Source of the DNA: a virus
DNA length: 38,265 nucleotides
IMG/VR virus record: IMGVR_UViG_3300012354_000007
Location: 1 to 38,265 of that record
Strand: one strand, 5' to 3'
Shown here: positions 13,569-22,508 of the stretch, one piece after another
Layout: every line of letters starts with the position of its first letter
How positions within the stretch are numbered: position 1 is the first letter of the stretch
Translations under genes and position numbers: made by a program
Notes under the pieces: generated by a model
The model's input: only the letters and a program-made list of their open reading frames with translations
The model's database searches: none
What the model was told of the DNA's origin: nothing

Positions 13569-14518
13569 TGGACGGCGCCTTTCATCAGCTCGGCCACGCG
13601 GTCGGTGACGGCCTTGGCGAACTGCTCCGGATCGTCCGCCTGGACGTTGGCCAGTGCAGCGCTCACCACAGGCGTGAGCCCTGTGACGAGTGCTGCGGAC
13701 AGCTCCGCGGCGGTCACGCCGGAGCCGGCGCGTACCAGCGCGATGAGTTCGGCCGTGGTCTTGGACAGACTCGACAGCGCCGCCCGAATCGAGATGTGCC
13801 CGGCGCCCGGATAGATCGGCGCCGCGGCGTCGGTCAGCTCCACGTGCACTTCACGGAGAAGCTGATCCTGATTGCTGTCCATATCGCCGTTCCCTTCTCC
13901 GCCAGGCGTGGCGCCCGGCACGTCGTTGCCTACCGAGCGGTCCAGGTCCACCGTGTCGCCGCCGCGGATCCCGCCGGACGTGAATTGATGGACATCGTAG
14001 CGACCGAGGTACTGGGCCGATCCCGGTGCCTCCGGCGTGTTCCCGTAGCGCGCGATCACGATGACCAGGTCTGGCACGTCCCACAGGTCCGGACGGATGG
14101 CCTTCGCCGATGAGCTGTTCATGTAGACCGCCGGTCGCCAACCGAGCGAGGCCAGGTGCTTCGCGGCGCGCTCGCCGAAGTACCTGGACACCGTGCCCAT
14201 CTCTTCCAGGTCCAGCATGGGCGCGACGCCGCGCAGGTTCAGCCTGGTGCACTCCATGGCCAGCGTTTGGGCCTGGTGCTCCGGCGTACCACCAATGCTC
14301 TCCGGCTGGCAGTACGCGTAGCCGCCGGCCGGGATCCCGCGCGATGCAGCACCTGCCACCAGGCGTGCCTTGTTCTTCTCCCAGTCGTACGCTGCGCCAC
14401 CATCGGACACCTTGATCCAGACAAAGCGGAGTCCGCGGTCCGGATCGTCGGAGTGATCGACCAGCGGCCAGCTGAAACCGGCCTGCCAGCGGGGTGAGAT
14501 GTCTGCGCCTATCGCCAT
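13565..14518 (-). CDS. endolysin, GH25 muramidase
   Basis: 317 residues from ATG 14518. The GH25 domain spans about residues 1-205: GADIS (D6), PMLDLEE with catalytic D103 and E105, and the C-terminal VHQFTSGG...VDLDRSVG strand typical of the family. It cuts the beta-1,4 bond between MurNAc and GlcNAc. A Gly/Asn-rich linker (GATPGGEGNGD) leads to a ~100-residue helical C-terminal part (LLREVHVELTDAAAPIY...), probably a cell-wall attachment or oligomerisation domain. No signal peptide, so export needs the holin. Confidence 0.92.
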   Translation of the reverse strand: MAIGADISPRWQAGFSWPLVDHSDDPDRGLRFVWIKVSDGGAAYDWEKNKARLVAGAASRGIPAGGYAYCQPESIGGTPEHQAQTLAMECTRLNLRGVAPMLDLEEMGTVSRYFGERAAKHLASLGWRPAVYMNSSSAKAIRPDLWDVPDLVIVIARYGNTPEAPGSAQYLGRYDVHQFTSGGIRGGDTVDLDRSVGNDVPGATPGGEGNGDMDSNQDQLLREVHVELTDAAAPIYPGAGHISIRAALSSLSKTTAELIALVRAGSGVTAAELSAALVTGLTPVVSAALANVQADDPEQFAKAVTDRVAELMKGAVQ

Positions 14519-14530
14519 GGTCGAGTCCCT

Positions 14531-14869
14531 TCAATCGGCCGATTCAGAGTGTACGGCCTGCCCGCGTCGCGGGCGCCGGATCAGCAGTATCAGTCGCCAG
14601 ACGATGGCCGCGGTCATGATCGTGAAGAGGACCATCCGGACCGTGTTGAACACACTCGGCGTGGCGCCGGGGCCCGTGGATGGATCGGCGACCGTGCGGC
14701 CGAGATAGAGCAGGTAGAACGCGGCGGTGTTGGCTGAGAACGTGAACAGGTGTGCTCGGTGCTCCTCGTGCCACCACGGCGTCCGGATCGAGTACAGGAC
14801 CACAAACCAGACGCCCGCCACCGTGCCGATGATCAGCTCAATCAGGCTGATCAATACCAGAGTGCTCAT
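14531..14869 (-). CDS. membrane protein of the lysis region
   Basis: 112 residues with three hydrophobic helices: residues 3-25, a central segment (FTFSANTAAFYLLYLG) and FNTVRMVLFTIMTAAIVWRLILLI, then a basic cytoplasmic tail. The RTPWWHEEHRAHLFTFS motif between helices 1 and 2 is characteristic of an actinophage membrane family found next to lysins. It may be an accessory holin. ATGA overlap with the coiled-coil gene upstream. Confidence 0.75.
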   Translation of the reverse strand: MSTLVLISLIELIIGTVAGVWFVVLYSIRTPWWHEEHRAHLFTFSANTAAFYLLYLGRTVADPSTGPGATPSVFNTVRMVLFTIMTAAIVWRLILLIRRPRRGQAVHSESAD

Positions 14870-15066
14870 GTTGGACGCTCCCTGCGTGCACGAAATGCCG
14901 CTTCCATCTGCTGGCCGAACCGATCCGCCGCGAGCCTGCGTTCGATACGGTCCGTCTTCGCCCGTAGCTGACGTACCTCCTCCTGCTCCGCCCGGGCCTC
15001 TGCTATCTGCGCGTCCAGCTCTGCCGTGTCGTAGTGCCGCCGAAGCAACCTGCGCAGCCTCTTCAT
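14866..15066 (-). CDS. small coiled-coil protein, 66 aa
   Basis: Entirely helical, highly charged protein (LDAQIAEARAEQEEVRQLRAK...) with basic ends (MKRLRRLLRRHY, RARRERPT). This is a widespread actinophage family of unknown function, normally encoded next to membrane and lysin genes. ATGA overlaps on both sides. Confidence 0.78.
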   Translation of the reverse strand: MKRLRRLLRRHYDTAELDAQIAEARAEQEEVRQLRAKTDRIERRLAADRFGQQMEAAFRARRERPT

Positions 15067-15332
15067 GGTCCCGAGCTCCCTTCAGCCGGGGGCAGCGTCT
15101 GCGTCCTGGGTAGCGCCGAGAACGTCCGGTCTGCGATCATGTCCAGGCGATTGGTCAGCGTATGCACCTGAAGCTTCAGATCCCAGTTCGAATCACGCAG
15201 CAGCTGATTCGCTACCCGGTACTTCTCGATCTCCACGCGCTGACGGTCCGACCGTCTCAGCGCGAACGGTACGACCGCCACCAGGGTTGTGGCCACCCCC
15301 AGGCCGAGGGCAATCCACTCCGCGGGTCCCAT
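15063..15332 (-). CDS. TM-anchored coiled-coil protein of the lysis region
   Basis: 89 residues: an N-terminal TM helix (WIALGLGVATTLVAVVPFAL), a basic stop-transfer, then a long helix (IEKYRVANQLLRDSNWDLKLQVHTL) and a short Pro/Ser-rich end. The topology recalls inner-membrane spanin-type proteins, but no outer-membrane partner is expected in an actinobacterium, so the role is unclear. Coupled to the next gene by ATGA. Confidence 0.72.
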   Translation of the reverse strand: MGPAEWIALGLGVATTLVAVVPFALRRSDRQRVEIEKYRVANQLLRDSNWDLKLQVHTLTNRLDMIADRTFSALPRTQTLPPAEGSSGP

Positions 15333-15337
15333 GCTGG

Positions 15338-15913
15338 CTACACACCCTCGTCTCGAACGATCCAGTACACGCCGCCATCGGACCGGATCGTGCCGCCGGC
15401 GGATTGAGCCGACCAGCCGACCGTGAACGTGCCACTGGACGGCGCGACGAACTCGCCGTACACGTACTGGTGAGGCTCGAAGTTGCCCGTGACGGCGATG
15501 CTGGACGTCACGGCAGAGTCCTGGGTGCCCGCGGTGGTCACGGTGCCGCCCGACGCGTGCCGGACACGCATGGTGTAGCTGATGCCGTTGCCGGCACCCA
15601 CGCCGACCATGGCCGCGTTGATCGAGAACGAGTACCGCCGCCCGGACACACAGGAGATGCTCGACGAGTCCAGGATCGTCTCCGCGGTGAACGTACCGCT
15701 CGCGCCCGATCGCGTACTGCTGGCCATCCTGCCGCGCGGCGTGCCCGAGCTGAGTCCGGCAGCCGTGATGGATGCCTGCGCGGCGGAGATTGCCGAGTCG
15801 ACCGTGACTAACTTGGCTTCGACATCGAGCGCCAGGTTCTGCATATCGACCGGGACGTTCGGGCTGACCGAGCTGGCCGGGTATCGGAATGCGTATACGG
15901 GTGTGGTGCCCAT
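15338..15913 (-). CDS. minor tail protein (C-terminal beta domain)
   Basis: 191 residues. Opens with TTPVYAFRYPASS, a typical start of short actinophage tail-tip proteins, then a helical stretch (LDVEAKLVTVDSAI) and a Ser/Thr/Gly-rich beta domain (SGRRYSFSINAAMVGVG, GTFTVGWSAQSAGG). Probably a trimeric distal tail or fibre-tip component. Position at the end of the tail operon, before the lysis genes, agrees. Confidence 0.75.
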   Translation of the reverse strand: MGTTPVYAFRYPASSVSPNVPVDMQNLALDVEAKLVTVDSAISAAQASITAAGLSSGTPRGRMASSTRSGASGTFTAETILDSSSISCVSGRRYSFSINAAMVGVGAGNGISYTMRVRHASGGTVTTAGTQDSAVTSSIAVTGNFEPHQYVYGEFVAPSSGTFTVGWSAQSAGGTIRSDGGVYWIVRDEGV

Positions 15914-15926
15914 TGACCCGGTCCTC

Positions 15927-16664
15927 TCAGTAGGGGAAAGCGAAGATAAAGGGACTACTGGCCTGTATCGATACGCCGTTGTTGTACAGCGTCAGCTTGA
16001 ACTTCAGGGTGAACGTGTTGACGCCGTACCGGAACCGGGACCCTGACGTACCGAACCCATCTCTGAAGTTGTAGAGCCCGAAAGGGTTCTGAAACCACGA
16101 TGGCCCGCCGTTGGCAACGTTGTTCTGTCCGGATTGGATGGTCATGCCGGGAAGCGACCCGGCCGCCATCGTGGACGCCCCCGAGACCTGCGGACCCATT
16201 TCGATGTTCGAGTTGTTGCCGCTGACCGTCGAGCCGTAGAAGATCATGCAGTTGCCGCCGGCCGGAGCGCGCACGGTGACAGACGGCGAGACGGTGGCCC
16301 CTGCGTCCAGGTCCCGCCACGTCCCTACCGCGCCGGACAGGTTGCCGCCGCCCTTGTAATCCGATGCCGGGCGAGACATCTGCGAGCCCCCCACCTGCGA
16401 GATCCGGCCCATGATCACATACTGCGTGGCACGACGCATGATCAGTACCGTATCGCCGGACTGGTAAGACGTGCCGACGCCGGCACCCATCGCGCGCAGA
16501 TTGTTCAGTACGGCGCCATTGACCAGGATCTGGTTAGTGGGCGGATCGGAGAAGTCATCCCAGGAGACCACAGACCCGGTCATCATGGTGAGGTCGGAAG
16601 CACCCCTCGGCCCTGCCATGGCCTGCGCAAGCATCTGCGCCATGGCAATCGCACTAGCGTCCAT
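15927..16664 (-). CDS. minor tail protein
   Basis: 245 residues, beginning with a Met/Ala-rich helix, then MTGSVVSWDDFSDPPTNQILVNG and TSYQSGDTVLIMRR, a beta barrel-like pattern common in actinophage baseplate-hub proteins (an OB-like domain that follows the DUF5047-type hub protein). The C-terminal half is Asn/Ser/Gly-rich (SGNNSNIEMG, FQNPFGLYNF). ATG 16664 has a GGAGG upstream. Confidence 0.78.
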   Translation of the reverse strand: MDASAIAMAQMLAQAMAGPRGASDLTMMTGSVVSWDDFSDPPTNQILVNGAVLNNLRAMGAGVGTSYQSGDTVLIMRRATQYVIMGRISQVGGSQMSRPASDYKGGGNLSGAVGTWRDLDAGATVSPSVTVRAPAGGNCMIFYGSTVSGNNSNIEMGPQVSGASTMAAGSLPGMTIQSGQNNVANGGPSWFQNPFGLYNFRDGFGTSGSRFRYGVNTFTLKFKLTLYNNGVSIQASSPFIFAFPY

Positions 16665-16679
16665 CGTGGCTACCTCCTC

Positions 16680-17846
16680 TCACAGGAACTGTTTACGGGT
16701 GTCGATGGACATGGGGGTCTCAACGTCCAGCGGGTAGGTAATGCGGTCGATCACGTGTGTCTCGGTAACCGCCGTATCGGCATAGGTGACGTTGACGACG
16801 TCGTAGCCTTCGAGCGCCGGATTAGGGACGGTACCGAGTCCCACGCTGTAGGGGAGACCACGCTGCCGGAGGAACATCCCCGCGGCAGCGACGGCGCACT
16901 GATCGGCCGTGGTCAGAAACGCCGATTCCAGGAAGGTGGGCACGAAGCCAAAGGTACCGGTGTAGGTCGGAGACAGCGGATTGCTGTCAGTCACGATCGC
17001 CTGTACCGGTGCCGATTCGCCGATCGGCTGGCCCTGTGCCACGAACACATTGGACACACCTTCACGCGACAGCTCTCGGTTCATGGTGGACAGCACGCCG
17101 TTGCGTCCGTGGTTCAGTATGAACACCGACTTCAGCTTGGATGTATCCGGGATGGCCTTGACATAGAACTTACCATCGTATCCAAAGTACCCGTACTTGC
17201 CGTACGCCTGAAGAATGTCCTGAACGAATGCCAGTCGATCGCGGTCAAGAATGTGCTCACTGACAAGGGGAGTCTGGTAGGCCGTCAGTCCGTTGTAGAA
17301 GTTGGCCTCGTAGACACTGACAAACCCCGGTACCACGGCGCCGATCACGGCGTCCAGCACATCGCCGACGAACGCGGAACCAGGGTACTGGACCGGCACG
17401 ATGTTCCGGCCGTCCCGGATACGCGCCATTCGATCGGAGCCGGTTATCTTGATCGGGCCGTCAGGGACGACCGACTGCGAGATCTTGTCGATGCGGAAGT
17501 AACCCAGGCCGACCAACTCCCGGGTACCGTTGCCGTAGATCAGGCCGCGCTCTACGTAGATCTCCTGGCCGTACGGCGTGCCTGGCTCCGTGGAGTCCTG
17601 CGGCCACGGATAGGTTGCCGTCAGATCCATTGTGGACTGAACATCAGCTGTCATGTCCGTGGTGACGTCGCCTGACTCCGGCAGCAATGTACCCCACGTC
17701 GAGGCAGGCTGGTCGGAGCTGTCGGTAGGAAGGAATAGGCCAGTGGGCTGCGTGCCGGTCTGGCCCGGCGGAACGATGCGCGCGCGAACAGCCACCTGGT
17801 GCGATCCGCGTACTGCCTTCAGAAAGCTCGTGCTGGCTCCGCGCAT
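16680..17846 (-). CDS. minor tail / baseplate hub protein (DUF5047-like)
   Basis: 388 residues. Opening FLKAVRGSHQVAVRARI and the section GDVTTDMTADVQSTMDLTAT are hallmarks of the actinophage minor tail family with a DUF5047 region. It later contains KITGSDRMARIRDGR and a C-terminal VVNVTYADTAVTETHVIDRI. This protein family resembles tail hub proteins (gp27-like). It follows the 477-aa tail gene by one base. Confidence 0.85.
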   Translation of the reverse strand: MRGASTSFLKAVRGSHQVAVRARIVPPGQTGTQPTGLFLPTDSSDQPASTWGTLLPESGDVTTDMTADVQSTMDLTATYPWPQDSTEPGTPYGQEIYVERGLIYGNGTRELVGLGYFRIDKISQSVVPDGPIKITGSDRMARIRDGRNIVPVQYPGSAFVGDVLDAVIGAVVPGFVSVYEANFYNGLTAYQTPLVSEHILDRDRLAFVQDILQAYGKYGYFGYDGKFYVKAIPDTSKLKSVFILNHGRNGVLSTMNRELSREGVSNVFVAQGQPIGESAPVQAIVTDSNPLSPTYTGTFGFVPTFLESAFLTTADQCAVAAAGMFLRQRGLPYSVGLGTVPNPALEGYDVVNVTYADTAVTETHVIDRITYPLDVETPMSIDTRKQFL

Positions 17847-17847
17847 C

Positions 17848-19281
17848 TCAGGGCACCACCACTTCGTTATCGCTGACCTTATCGATCAGACTGGCATACG
17901 TCGGGTTGGCCACGATCATGTCTGCGTAGGTGGCGTAGTCGAGCACCAAGTCTGCATAGGTGTAGGTGGCCGAGAACACAGCAGAACTTGGCGCCGCGCA
18001 TTCGGTCAGCGGAAGATCGATGTACCGGCGCATCGACCTCTTAGAGCCGCTGGGCTGCTTGCGGTCGACGTCACCGATCACGGCGTACATCGTCGGAATG
18101 GCACAGTCACTGTTCGGTCCCTGAAGGAACACCGGGCCGCCAAGGGCTAGCTTGTTCTTCAGGTCCAGCTCGTCGGACTTATTCGCTACCATGACCGTCA
18201 GCGTGAAGCGCTGGCCGAGTCGAACGTCTGTGGTCGCGACTTCCCGGGACCGGCCGATGATCGGGTGCAGACCCATCCGGGCAGGTTCGGTGATATCGCT
18301 GATATTGGTGATGACCAGCGGTGTGTTGAGCGACGGCCGTCCGATATTCTTCAGCCACACGTTCGTGAGTGTCGGCGTAACCGTGGCCGTCGCCTGCCCG
18401 ATGTTATCGACTACCGGTAGCTGTATCCAGCTGGAGCGCGAGACCGCCGCGGCGCCGCCTGTGACGAGTACCGTGGCGCCACCGAAAGGAAGTCCGTCAT
18501 TGCTCCGCGGAACCTGGTAATAGAACCAGGACATCGACGCGTCATCGCCTGCCGTCGAGCTCGTATCAGCAACCTTTGTCGCGAATGTCGGTGTAGTGGT
18601 GGACGTCATGTCGTCCTGCTTCCACAGAGCTTCCAGAAGCAGGCTCGCACCGATCTGGAAGAACCCCGCAGTTGCAATGTCCTGTGCGGCTATCGCATTG
18701 AGCAGTGTTGCCGGCGTGCCACTGACAGAGTCCTTACTATTCCGAACGCTGATCATCTGCGCGATCGTGTCGGCGTTGGCCACGCCACCTGCAAACGTGA
18801 CGTTCGGCGTGGGATCGCCACCAACATGGCGCTTCGCCAGCATCGCCATGTTGCCGAACTCGAAGATCTTTACCCACGCCCCGGTGCCCCCCGTGGCGCC
18901 AGCGACGCTGCCCGCCCCCGAGTTACGGATGGTCGCCAGAATCACCTTGAGATCCCCGGCAGCCATGCCGGACGCAGGAGGTGGCGGGTTGAGCGCAGCG
19001 TTGTTGCCTGTGACTGCCGCACCAACACCGGTCACCGTGGGCAGTAGCGCTGAGTTGACGTAGCTGGCGCGGTAGGTGTTCAGCACGCCGGCGTCGAAGA
19101 AGTAGTCATCGACAAATCCGGTGCCTGCGGTGATCGTGACAGCGTCACCGCCGGACACAGTCGTCCACGTGATGCCATCCGTCGACCGTTCGACCAGGGC
19201 GCTATCCGTACCCGCAGGCGCCGCGGACATCGCCACGCGTACCCGGGACAGATCGCCCATATACGTTGCCGTGATGGTCAC
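17848..19281 (-). CDS. minor tail protein, 477 aa (distal-tail-like)
   Basis: Begins MTITATYMGDLSRVRVAMS, then a fibronectin-like region in which values are compared (VERSTDGITWTTVSGGD), a Gly/Ala-rich jelly-roll-like middle, and a C-terminal section on trial strands (RFTLTVMVANKSDELDLKNKL). It directly follows the tape measure gene (4-base overlap), the usual place for distal-tail proteins. The N-terminal 300 residues look like an added carbohydrate- or receptor-binding module, inferred only from composition. Confidence 0.82.
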   Translation of the reverse strand: MTITATYMGDLSRVRVAMSAAPAGTDSALVERSTDGITWTTVSGGDAVTITAGTGFVDDYFFDAGVLNTYRASYVNSALLPTVTGVGAAVTGNNAALNPPPPASGMAAGDLKVILATIRNSGAGSVAGATGGTGAWVKIFEFGNMAMLAKRHVGGDPTPNVTFAGGVANADTIAQMISVRNSKDSVSGTPATLLNAIAAQDIATAGFFQIGASLLLEALWKQDDMTSTTTPTFATKVADTSSTAGDDASMSWFYYQVPRSNDGLPFGGATVLVTGGAAAVSRSSWIQLPVVDNIGQATATVTPTLTNVWLKNIGRPSLNTPLVITNISDITEPARMGLHPIIGRSREVATTDVRLGQRFTLTVMVANKSDELDLKNKLALGGPVFLQGPNSDCAIPTMYAVIGDVDRKQPSGSKRSMRRYIDLPLTECAAPSSAVFSATYTYADLVLDYATYADMIVANPTYASLIDKVSDNEVVVP

Positions 19282-22004
19282 TGGGATATCCCCGATCCGC
19301 TACCGGCCAGGCGCCTGACCGCGATGTTGTTCCCTGCCACCTCGGCCTTGACGAGCGCCTGTACCGGCTTGCCGTCCAGCATCACCGTGACGTAGACATC
19401 CGGTGCCGCCGGGACCGTGGGCGCTGTCGCCGTGTTCCCGGCGTTGAGCATGTCCGTGAAGGCCGTGCCCGCCCCCGTGGGGATCAGCGCGGGGAGCTGG
19501 CCACCCATGGCGCTGAGATCGCTCCTGACGCCAGACCAGCCCTCGGCCAGGCCCTTACCGAGTCCAGCCATGATGAGACGGCCAGCGGGTCGCAGGAGTC
19601 GCCGGTCCTTCGCGGGCGGTCCCTTCTGCTGCGGTATCTGGGCGGAGAAGCCACCGAGCAGTGACTTGATCCCGCCCCAGGCCGCGCGCAGGCCGTCGCC
19701 GAGCGACTGCATGATCGAGCGCCCGGCGCCGAACAGTGAGACACCGCTGAACTCGCCATTGATCCAGCTGGGCAGGCCGCCCGTCTGGTTCTTGACGTCG
19801 CCGATACCCGCACGCGTGCCGTTCTGCATGCTGCCGATCGCGCTGCCCCACGATCCCGCCATGGCGCCGCCGGCCCCCGCGGCGTCACTGGCCGCGCCAC
19901 GCAGCGCACCGGAGAGGTTGCCACGGATGGCCACGCCCCCGGCCTGTGATTGACCCTGCATGGCCCCGAGCTGCGTCTGCATCGTCGAGCCCATCGCCCC
20001 CCACGCCGTAGTCGTATCGGACTGCATACCGCCGAGCGCGCTACCCCAGTTCGCATGCTGTTGGCCCGCGCTGTTCTTCACAGCGTTGTCGGTGGTGGTC
20101 GTACCGTTCAGCACGTCGTTCGCCATCCGCGACCAGTCGGTGTCGGTGACCGTCTTCATGGAATCCATGCTGGTTTCCCATGCGTTCTTCATGGTGTCGG
20201 CAGCGCCGCTGAAGTTGCCCACCAGGGCCTGCCCGGCGGCAATCAGTACGGACACCCAGAAGTTCGTTGCCACCGCCAAACCGATGAACACGGGCGTCAG
20301 CAGGACCAGGCCCGCACCGAATATCTTGAACAGGCTGACAATCCCGGGCAGGGCGGGACCGAGCGACTTCACGAACTCATCGACGAACATGCCGATGGCT
20401 GTGACTACTGGCTTGAGCGACGGACCGAGCTCGTCGATGGCGGGGCCGAGGATATCCGCCAGCGTGCTGGCAACGTTGGCGAATGCCTCGCCTGCCGGCT
20501 CGATCAGTGGGCCGATCACCCTCAGCGCCGGACCAAGAACACGATTCACGGCGTCGCCGACTTTGGCCAGCGTCTCACCCAGTGAGCGGAATGCCTGCTG
20601 TCCCTCGGGCGTCTTGAGAAACGCTTTCACCGCGTCGATCGCAGGCTGGAGCACGGGCGCCACCGTGCCCGCGCCTTCCTTGATGAGACTGAAGACGTCG
20701 ACGACAATCCCGCCGATATCCTTAATCACACCGAAGAAGTCCCGGAACGCACCGATACCCTTGGTGATCCACTCCCGCAGATCCCCGCTGTTCTTCAGCC
20801 CCCGGATCCAGTCGGCGAACTTCTGCCCCACACCACCGATTCCGGTGGACATGTCATTGAGCACGCCGAGACCGACATCAGCGATGTCCAGGAACCCCCG
20901 GATCACCGGAGCGATGAAGTCACCGAGCTTTCGAATCAGGGAGCCGGTCTTGTCCAGGATGCCGTTGACAACACCCATGTTGCCGCCGGTCTTCAGCATG
21001 CTGACAATCTTGCCGATCACGCTGGACACTGCCGACGCGATGCCCTGAAAGTGGCCGGTAGTCTGCGGTAGCAGCTTATTCAGGTCCCGGACTGGTGCCT
21101 TCAGTTCTTTCTCGAAGGTACCGCTGACCGATTTCTTGATCTTGTCCAGCACATCAACTGTGGGCTTGAACGCGTTGGTCAGCCCCTGGGCACCGAGCTT
21201 GAGCGTGACCATGGCTGCCGCACCCGCGGCAATCGCACCGGGAATCAGACCGAGCACGCCGGAGGCCAGCGACGCGAAGTGAAGCACGCCGACCAGTGCC
21301 GTGAGCAGCGTGCTGACCGTGCTGATGTTGTTCGCCCAGACAGCGAATGTCTTGAGCGACGTGCCAGCTATCGATCCGATATCATCACGCAGCTTTTTGA
21401 AAAGCCTGCTGCGGTTATTGGATCGATCCTCCTCTTCCTTATCCCGCTTTTTCTCGGCCTCATCAGCTTGCCTACGTAGTCGGACAATCTCGCTTTGAGC
21501 ATCTCGTTCGGCCTTGACCCGTGCCTTGACCGCAGTCTCGTATTCCCGTTGCCGGGTCTTCGTGCGCCGGATGTCTTCCTGGTACGCGGCCTCTTCGAGA
21601 CGGCCCTGCGCCCGGATGGCCTCCGCGGCGGCTTTCGTGCGCCGGCTGTCTTCCTGGTACGCGGCCTCTTCGAGACGGCCTTGCCGGAGCAGGTCATCTT
21701 CGTGCGCCTTGGCTCGACGCGCGTCTTCCTTGTACGCGTCGTTCTCGAGCTTGCCCCGGCGTACCAGGGCATCCTCTTCGGCCTGTAGCTGCCGGATGTA
21801 GTCGTCGTGGGCCTTCGCACGTTCGCGATCGAGCATGGCCTGACGTCGCTCAGCCGCGGCATCCCGGCGCTCCTGTTCGGCGTAGGCCGCGGCCTCTGCG
21901 CGCTCGACTTCCTTGATCAGGCTCTTGGTCTCCGCGGCAGCGCGTGCCAGGCCCTTGGCCGACCCGTCGAACTTCATGCGCAGCGTGCGCTCATTGCCCG
22001 CCAT
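19278..22004 (-). CDS. tape measure protein
   Basis: 908 residues, start ATG 22004 (MAGNERTLRM) overlapping the previous stop by one base. Residues ~10-200 are an extremely charged coiled coil with a 25-residue repeat (see repeat entry). Residues ~225-300 include hydrophobic helices (LLTALVGVLHFASLASGVLG, IPGAIAAGAAAMVTLKLG). The rest is helical with many Gly/Asp and WG... segments and a C-terminal PDVYVTVMLDGKPVQALVK domain typical of tape measure proteins. At roughly 0.15 nm per residue the tail would be about 135 nm long. An upstream in-frame extension to 22103 overlaps the previous gene and was not used. Confidence 0.93.
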   Translation of the reverse strand: MAGNERTLRMKFDGSAKGLARAAAETKSLIKEVERAEAAAYAEQERRDAAAERRQAMLDRERAKAHDDYIRQLQAEEDALVRRGKLENDAYKEDARRAKAHEDDLLRQGRLEEAAYQEDSRRTKAAAEAIRAQGRLEEAAYQEDIRRTKTRQREYETAVKARVKAERDAQSEIVRLRRQADEAEKKRDKEEEDRSNNRSRLFKKLRDDIGSIAGTSLKTFAVWANNISTVSTLLTALVGVLHFASLASGVLGLIPGAIAAGAAAMVTLKLGAQGLTNAFKPTVDVLDKIKKSVSGTFEKELKAPVRDLNKLLPQTTGHFQGIASAVSSVIGKIVSMLKTGGNMGVVNGILDKTGSLIRKLGDFIAPVIRGFLDIADVGLGVLNDMSTGIGGVGQKFADWIRGLKNSGDLREWITKGIGAFRDFFGVIKDIGGIVVDVFSLIKEGAGTVAPVLQPAIDAVKAFLKTPEGQQAFRSLGETLAKVGDAVNRVLGPALRVIGPLIEPAGEAFANVASTLADILGPAIDELGPSLKPVVTAIGMFVDEFVKSLGPALPGIVSLFKIFGAGLVLLTPVFIGLAVATNFWVSVLIAAGQALVGNFSGAADTMKNAWETSMDSMKTVTDTDWSRMANDVLNGTTTTDNAVKNSAGQQHANWGSALGGMQSDTTTAWGAMGSTMQTQLGAMQGQSQAGGVAIRGNLSGALRGAASDAAGAGGAMAGSWGSAIGSMQNGTRAGIGDVKNQTGGLPSWINGEFSGVSLFGAGRSIMQSLGDGLRAAWGGIKSLLGGFSAQIPQQKGPPAKDRRLLRPAGRLIMAGLGKGLAEGWSGVRSDLSAMGGQLPALIPTGAGTAFTDMLNAGNTATAPTVPAAPDVYVTVMLDGKPVQALVKAEVAGNNIAVRRLAGSGSGISQ
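21558..21745 (-). repeat. 75-bp tandem repeats inside the tape measure gene
   Basis: Two copies are nearly identical (the TCTTCCTGGTACGCGGCC core occurs at about 21574 and 21649, offset 75 bases) and a third, diverged copy follows about 72 bases later. They encode a 25-residue unit with the core QGRLEEAAYQED-RRTK. Recent internal duplication within a coiled coil, so this part of the gene is probably prone to length change. Confidence 0.8.
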
Positions 22005-22489
22005 CAGGCTGCCTCCGTCCAGTCCCGGACCACCTTGTCGGCAGCACGATCGAACCACCGATTGATCGCCGGACGCTGGCTCTCCAGCAGTGGGAAGAAC
22101 CAATACGCGGACTGGCCGCCATGCGGCCGGTACTGCCGCCCGGCAGACGGCCGGTACCGTGGGCGCCCATACCAGCCATACCGGCCATTGGCGCCGAACA
22201 CAGAGCCGTACAGCACGCCATACGCCGGAGCTCGCCGGCGACCGACACGCTTCGAGCCACCGACCTGGACCGTGGGCGTCCGGCCACGTACGGCCCTGAC
22301 CGTGGGGGCGAGCAAGCTTCCTTGCGGACCGCCGCCGGTAACCGCGTCGCCGCGAGCGACCTGCGCGATGTACTTCGAGATCTGCTCACTGGCGTTCTTG
22401 AGCTGGACCTCTGCATCCTTCGGAAGCACACTCAGTACGGCGATGGCCTCACGTGCGCCCTGAAGGTGCGAATGAACTGTGAGTGCCAT
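22004..22489 (-). CDS. unknown protein between tail chaperones and tape measure
   Basis: 161 residues from ATG 22489. A helical N-terminus (GAREAIAVLSVLPKDAEVQLKNASEQI) is followed by a Gly/Arg/Tyr-rich segment (GANGRYGWYGRPRYRPSAG) and a C-terminal helix FFPLLESQRPAINRWFDRAAD. The helix-loop-helix with a central Gly/Arg region vaguely recalls HK97 gp10-type tail-completion proteins, which are usually encoded before the major tail gene. Its placement after the chaperones is unusual. Function not established. Confidence 0.7.
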   Translation of the reverse strand: MALTVHSHLQGAREAIAVLSVLPKDAEVQLKNASEQISKYIAQVARGDAVTGGGPQGSLLAPTVRAVRGRTPTVQVGGSKRVGRRRAPAYGVLYGSVFGANGRYGWYGRPRYRPSAGRQYRPHGGQSAYWFFPLLESQRPAINRWFDRAADKVVRDWTEAA

Positions 22490-22508
22490 CGCCGTACCTC
22501 CCGATCCG

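Noticed and set aside
16134-17675. Long plus-strand ORF (513 codons) opposite the minor tail genes
   Set aside because: Its translation is His/Arg/Asp-rich low-quality sequence, the usual antisense shadow of a GC-rich gene. The minus strand encodes a clear tail protein.
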